Assembly: GCF_041224415.1 (NCBI RefSeq)
Contig: NZ_JBGFFE010000003.1
Coordinates: 1-64,000, forward strand
DNA from: Clostridium_B lapidicellarium
GTDB taxonomy: Bacteria; Bacillota; Clostridia; Clostridiales; Clostridiaceae
Length of the DNA: 64,000 nucleotides
Direction: 5' to 3'
Position 1 is the first letter of the stretch; every line of letters begins with the position of its first letter. The notes under the pieces were generated by a model, which was not told where the DNA came from, did not search any database, and was given only the letters and a program-made list of their open reading frames with translations. A program made the position numbers and the translations under genes. Shown piece after piece: positions 60,634 to 64,000 of the stretch.

Positions 60634-61350
60634 ATGAATGATAATATTGATGCTGAAACCAAAATTATAGATGAACTGATATATAACATCAATAAAAAGA
60701 AATATGACAAAAACGACAGACTGCCTTCGGAAAATGATTTGGCTGATATTTACAAAGTTCCAAGAATAGTGGTTAGAAAGGCTTATGAGAGGTTACAGGA
60801 GATGGGTTATATCTATTCTAAATGGGGTAAAGGGAGATTTTTGAAGCATAAACATGAACTCATAGATCTCGTTTTATCTGGTGACAAGAGTTTTAGTGAG
60901 AAAATGATAAAAAAAGGATATGATTTTTTATCAAAAAATGTATGCTTTAAAAGGATAAAATATAACAGAAAAATTTTTACGGAATTAAATGCAGATGCCG
61001 GTGACAAGATATATAAGGTTGCAAGACTCAGAATCATAGATCACATACCCATGGCGTTGCATGTATCCTATGTTTCTTCAACTACTTTCCCTAATATAGA
61101 AAATTTTGGCGATAAAATAACATCCATGTTTGAGTATTACCGAAATAACGGGTACAGTGAATTCATGTCAAGTAAGAGTATTTTAAGTGTTTCCTTTCCC
61201 ACGGAAGGAGAGCGAGAAATATTGAAATGCCGGAGTCTGATTCCTCTGCTGATATTGGAAACCAATTCCTGCGATGCCAAGACCAAAAAGATACTTGAAT
61301 ATACAAAAATACTTTATAGATCCGATCATTTCAAATATATAATCAAATAA
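60634..61350 (+). CDS. GntR/UTRA-family regulator (PhnF-like)
   Basis: Product of 238 residues. Residues about 5-70 form the GntR winged helix (DRLPSENDLADIYKVPRIVVRKAYERLQEMGYI); residues 85-238 form a UTRA ligand domain with KVARLRIIDHIPMALHVSYVSS. It precedes phnGHIJ, as PhnF does in Escherichia coli, so it probably represses or tunes C-P lyase genes. The ATG at 60634 has TGAGGTG six bases upstream. A terminator stands between it and phnG, so the operon has its own promoter. Confidence 0.85.
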   Translation: MNDNIDAETKIIDELIYNINKKKYDKNDRLPSENDLADIYKVPRIVVRKAYERLQEMGYIYSKWGKGRFLKHKHELIDLVLSGDKSFSEKMIKKGYDFLSKNVCFKRIKYNRKIFTELNADAGDKIYKVARLRIIDHIPMALHVSYVSSTTFPNIENFGDKITSMFEYYRNNGYSEFMSSKSILSVSFPTEGEREILKCRSLIPLLILETNSCDAKTKKILEYTKILYRSDHFKYIIK

Positions 61351-61374
61351 TAACATTTCAAAATTGACTAAAAA

Positions 61375-61404
61375 GCTGTGTATAAAATTATACACGGTTT
61401 TTTT
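61375..61404 (+). terminator. Terminator between the GntR gene and phnG
   Basis: CTGTGTATAA pairs with TTATACACGG around AA, followed by TTTTTTT. Confidence 0.8.
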
Positions 61405-61501
61405 ACATTAATTAATATTATTTAACACAATTAACCTAGATTTTACTTCTTAAAACTTGGCAACAGGATATAATAAAAATTGCTAGAGAGGAGTTGAAAA
61501 A

Positions 61502-61927
61502 ATGAAAAGACGAAGAAGAACTGAAATCCTGGTTAGAGGTTCCGAAAAACTTGCAGAAAGCCTCTTCGAGGAAATAGAAAAAAAATATGAAATAAAGATG
61601 ATAGAAAAACCAAATACTGGTCTCGTTATGGTGAAAATGCGTGAAAGCGCTAAAAATTCATTATTTTACTTGGGGGAAGTACTTGTAACTGAAGTAAAGG
61701 TACAGATAAATAAAAAATTTGGATTGGGAATTGTAAAAGGTTATAGACCGGATTTGGCATATTGGCTTGCAGTTATTGATGCAGCTTACAATTCAAATCT
61801 AGAAGAGACAAATGCATGGAAAAAAATGCTAGTTGAAGAAGAAAAGAGGATAAAAAAGGCAGAATCTTTAAAAGAGGCCCAAATTTTAAAAACCAAAGTA
61901 AACTTTGAGACGATGAAGGAAGGATAA
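61502..61927 (+). CDS. phnG: C-P lyase subunit PhnG
   Basis: Product of 141 residues, close to the normal 145-150. It belongs to the PhnGHIJ core complex that attaches phosphonates to the ribose of ATP before C-P cleavage. The start RRRRTEILVRG, then the GLVMVKMRESA and FYLGEVLVTEVKVQI blocks (last with the GYRPDLAYWLAVIDAAY segment), are PhnG hallmarks. GAGAGGAG is eight bases before the ATG. It opens the operon; phnH follows two bases after its stop. Confidence 0.93.
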   Translation: MKRRRRTEILVRGSEKLAESLFEEIEKKYEIKMIEKPNTGLVMVKMRESAKNSLFYLGEVLVTEVKVQINKKFGLGIVKGYRPDLAYWLAVIDAAYNSNLEETNAWKKMLVEEEKRIKKAESLKEAQILKTKVNFETMKEG

Positions 61928-61929
61928 GT

Positions 61930-62523
61930 ATGGAGATTGATATGGTTCACGATATACAGAAAGCTTATAGAAAATTATTAACTTGCATGTCAGAACCTGG
62001 CGTTATAAAAAACATAGATGAAGAAAGTAAAAAAATTCATATGGATATAAAATTTTTCAATTCCACATTAGTATTGATGTTCATGCTACTGGATTCAGAG
62101 GTGAGTTTCAAAATTATTTCTAAAAATGAGAATGAAGTTTCCAGTATCGTAAGGCAGCTGACTTATTCAAAACCCGAGTGCATTGAAAAAGCCGATTTCA
62201 TATTTATATTGGAAGATGCAGACATAATTATGTTAAAAGAGGCACTTGCTTGTGCAAAACCTGGAAATTTAATAAATCCTCATAGATCAGCTACTGTAAT
62301 TGTGGAAACTTCTAAAATAAGTAATGAAAAAAAATTTTTGCTTAAGGGACCTGGCATAAAGGATAAAAATTATATGGATCTGCAGCTGAATGGAGTCTGG
62401 TTGGACAGTTTACACAATAAAAATGTAGAGTTTCCCATGGGAATAGACATGATTTTTGTAGACAGATATTCGAATATAATATGTCTGCCAAGGACTACAG
62501 AAGTTACAAAGAAGGTGGATTAA
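61930..62523 (+). CDS. phnH: C-P lyase subunit PhnH
   Basis: Product of 197 residues, usual length. PhnH is a dimeric protein with a PLP-transferase-like fold but without PLP; it joins PhnG, PhnI and PhnJ in the core complex. The N-terminal block reads AYRKLLTCMSEPGVI (family: FR.LL..MS.PG), and GPGIKD, FPMGIDMIFVD and LPRTTEV follow as expected. GAAGGATAAGT precedes the ATG. Tight spacing on both sides shows co-translation. Confidence 0.92.
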   Translation: MEIDMVHDIQKAYRKLLTCMSEPGVIKNIDEESKKIHMDIKFFNSTLVLMFMLLDSEVSFKIISKNENEVSSIVRQLTYSKPECIEKADFIFILEDADIIMLKEALACAKPGNLINPHRSATVIVETSKISNEKKFLLKGPGIKDKNYMDLQLNGVWLDSLHNKNVEFPMGIDMIFVDRYSNIICLPRTTEVTKKVD

Positions 62524-62524
62524 T

Positions 62525-63649
62525 GTGGGATATGTGGCTGTAAAAGGTGGAACTAGGGCTATAGAAGAGTCTATTAGAAGAGTAAAATATGAAAGATTGA
62601 AAAAGGGCAGTATTTTAAAAGTCAGCGATATAGAAGCAGGTATGAGGGGACTTATTGATCAGGTAATGTCGGAAAGCAGCCTGTACTCTGAAAAATTGGC
62701 GGCTATTGCAATCAAGCAGTCAGAAGGTAATTCTGAAGAGGCGGTATTTTTACTTAGGGCTTACAGATCTACGCTGTCAAGAAAACATTATACAAGGACG
62801 GCTGAATCGAAAGACATGCATATAGAAAGAAGAATCTCAGCTAGTTTTAAAGATATACCGGGGGGACAAATTTTAGGAGCATCTCGTGATTATACCCATA
62901 GACTTATAGATTTTGATCTTGTCGATGAATCCAAGGGAGAATCCCTGAAATGGCTAAAGAAGTTTGAAAATGATATTTCTTCTAAAGTCCCTCGGGAAAA
63001 TCTTAGGAATTTACCCAAAGTTTTGGATTATTTAAGAGCAGAGGGACTTATCAGGTCCTATAAAAATGATGACAGATCTCCAATTGACATAACCAAGAAG
63101 AGTATAGAATTTCCTACAGAGAGAAGTGAAAGGTTGCAAATTTTAACGAGAGGACAAACAGGAGCAGTTATATCTTTAGGATATGCAGCATTGAGAGGTT
63201 ATGGTTCCAAACACCCTACAGTAGGGGAATTGAGAGTTGGAAATCTTCCGCTGTATGTGAGCAATCCACTGGAAGATTCCTGTGAAGAAGAGGAAGATTT
63301 CTATATAGGGGATATTGTAATAACAGAAGTGGAAATGTTTGTGCCCAAAACAGTGAAGAAAAAAAATGGAAGGCAGGAGTTTGAATTTGGTATAGGTTAT
63401 GGTGCCTGCTATGGCCAGAACGAGACCAAAGCTATGGCTATGGCAATACTTGATCAATGTCTTGAAAACAAAGATACAGTATATCCAACCCAGGATGAGG
63501 AATTTGTATTACTTCACATAGACAGTGTTGAATCCTCGGGATTCATGTCACATTTGAAACTGCCCCATTATGTTACTTTTCAATCAAAATTGGACAGCGT
63601 ACGCAGAACCAAGAGAAAGGAAGGGACAGCAATTGAAGAGAAATTATAA
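62525..63649 (+). CDS. phnI: C-P lyase subunit PhnI
   Basis: Product of 374 residues, full length. PhnI is the nucleosidase that swaps the adenine of ATP for the phosphonate. The start GYVAVKGGTRAIEES, the IEAGMRGLIDQVMSE block, RAYRSTLSR, the QILTRGQTGAVISLGYAALRGYG region and the HLKLPHYVTFQSKL end identify it. The GTG start has GAAGGTGG upstream. Its last 17 bases overlap phnJ. Confidence 0.95.
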   Translation: MGYVAVKGGTRAIEESIRRVKYERLKKGSILKVSDIEAGMRGLIDQVMSESSLYSEKLAAIAIKQSEGNSEEAVFLLRAYRSTLSRKHYTRTAESKDMHIERRISASFKDIPGGQILGASRDYTHRLIDFDLVDESKGESLKWLKKFENDISSKVPRENLRNLPKVLDYLRAEGLIRSYKNDDRSPIDITKKSIEFPTERSERLQILTRGQTGAVISLGYAALRGYGSKHPTVGELRVGNLPLYVSNPLEDSCEEEEDFYIGDIVITEVEMFVPKTVKKKNGRQEFEFGIGYGACYGQNETKAMAMAILDQCLENKDTVYPTQDEEFVLLHIDSVESSGFMSHLKLPHYVTFQSKLDSVRRTKRKEGTAIEEKL

Positions 63650-64000
63650 TTTTGCTTTCTTTGATGAAAATTCCAAAAGAGAAATTAGAAGAGCTTCCCT
63701 AAAAGCCGTTGCAATTCCCGGTTATCAGGTTCCCTTTGCCTCGAGGGAAATGCCTATAGCCAGAGGATGGGGCACAGGAGGGCTCCAGCTGACTCTATCG
63801 CTAATTGGCAAAAAAGATGTATTGAAGGTTATAGATCAGGGATCAGATGAATCCGTAAATGCTGTAAATATAAAAAAGCTCGTACAGGGTACTACTGGTG
63901 TCAGAATTACAGAAAAAACAGAAGAAGCTACCATAATTCAATCGAGGCACAGAATTCCGGAGGTAAAGCTTAAAAATGGTCAAATATTGGTACTTCAGGT
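63633..64000 (+). CDS. phnJ: C-P lyase PhnJ, 5' part only
   Basis: The frame runs from the TTG at 63633 (AAGGAAGG eight bases upstream) past the right edge, showing 122 residues. They begin with YNFAFFDENSKREIRRASLKAVAIPGYQ and include GWGTGGLQLTLSLIG and ATIIQSRHRIPE, the typical PhnJ N-terminal half. PhnJ is the radical SAM enzyme that breaks the C-P bond and releases the alkane. Its iron-sulfur cysteines lie in the C-terminal half beyond the window, so catalytic competence cannot be checked. Confidence 0.93.
   Translation, partial: MKRNYNFAFFDENSKREIRRASLKAVAIPGYQVPFASREMPIARGWGTGGLQLTLSLIGKKDVLKVIDQGSDESVNAVNIKKLVQGTTGVRITEKTEEATIIQSRHRIPEVKLKNGQILVLQ

Noticed and set aside
1..64000. CRISPR array, prophage, toxin-antitoxin or defence island
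   Set aside because: No spaced direct repeats, no cas, phage structural, restriction or toxin genes were recognised anywhere in the window.

Overview
The window reads as chromosome of an AT-rich, spore-forming anaerobe of the genus Clostridium, on the solvent- and acetate-forming side of the genus rather than a pathogen. This is an inference from gene content: an ispH-rpsA fusion in a baiN-cmk-ispH/rpsA block, two CsxC-like exosporium proteins, corrinoid methyltransferases with RACo-type activators, an AmmeMemoRadiSam locus and clostridial-type aminotransferases. Strong purine-rich Shine-Dalgarno sequences and frequent GTG/TTG starts fit the same picture. No rRNA, tRNA, CRISPR array, prophage or intact insertion sequence was seen.

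Layout, left part (1-18.9 kb). The end of a lectin-like propeller protein enters from the left edge, followed by two paralogous CsxC-type spore-surface genes, the AmmeMemoRadiSam pair (radical SAM enzyme plus a Memo-AMMECR1 fusion) and a RACo-like ASKHA ferredoxin protein, all on the minus strand. On the plus strand follow homoserine O-acetyltransferase and purine nucleoside phosphorylase. Then come a DUF1232 protein, an NhaC antiporter, an Nramp transporter fused to a universal-stress domain, an orphan IF-3 gene with an ATT start, and an iron locus with tandem Fur boxes in front of a FeoB that has lost its GTPase half, plus a small Cys-rich partner. A GlnK/GlnL-type two-component system faces a dicarboxylate/glutamate symporter.

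Middle part (18.9-46.9 kb). A six-gene one-carbon cluster holds a corrinoid activator, a corrinoid protein, three UroD-fold methyltransferases and a ROK sugar kinase. A patatin-like lipase, cysS, a CMD protein and an unusual two-helix potassium channel follow. The histidine-degradation region holds ftcD, a giant BTAD/AAA/TPR regulator divergent from hutU-hutI-fchA-hutH-permease, and a convergent hutG. Both known fates of formiminoglutamate (transfer to tetrahydrofolate, or hydrolysis to formamide) are therefore encoded. A decayed IS1182-like element sits between the permease and hutG. Next come an alanyl-tRNA editing protein, tcdA, a nitrilase-family amidase and yedF.

Right part (46.9-64 kb). 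Mostly housekeeping: a membrane glycosyltransferase, rluB, an RpiR-type regulator, gdhA, baiN-type flavoprotein, cmk, ispH/rpsA, S-adenosylmethionine decarboxylase, a GNAT protein, and two PLP aminotransferases with a previously easy-to-miss 51-codon ORF between them. The window ends in a C-P lyase operon: a GntR/UTRA regulator, phnG, phnH, phnI and the first part of phnJ.

The most distinctive items are the ROK-linked corrinoid methyltransferase cluster, the channel with a roughly 200-residue ectodomain, the FeoB lacking its G domain behind two Fur boxes, the BTAD/STAND regulator facing the hut operon, and the short ORF between the aminotransferases. All statements rest on reading the sequence by eye; no database search was run.
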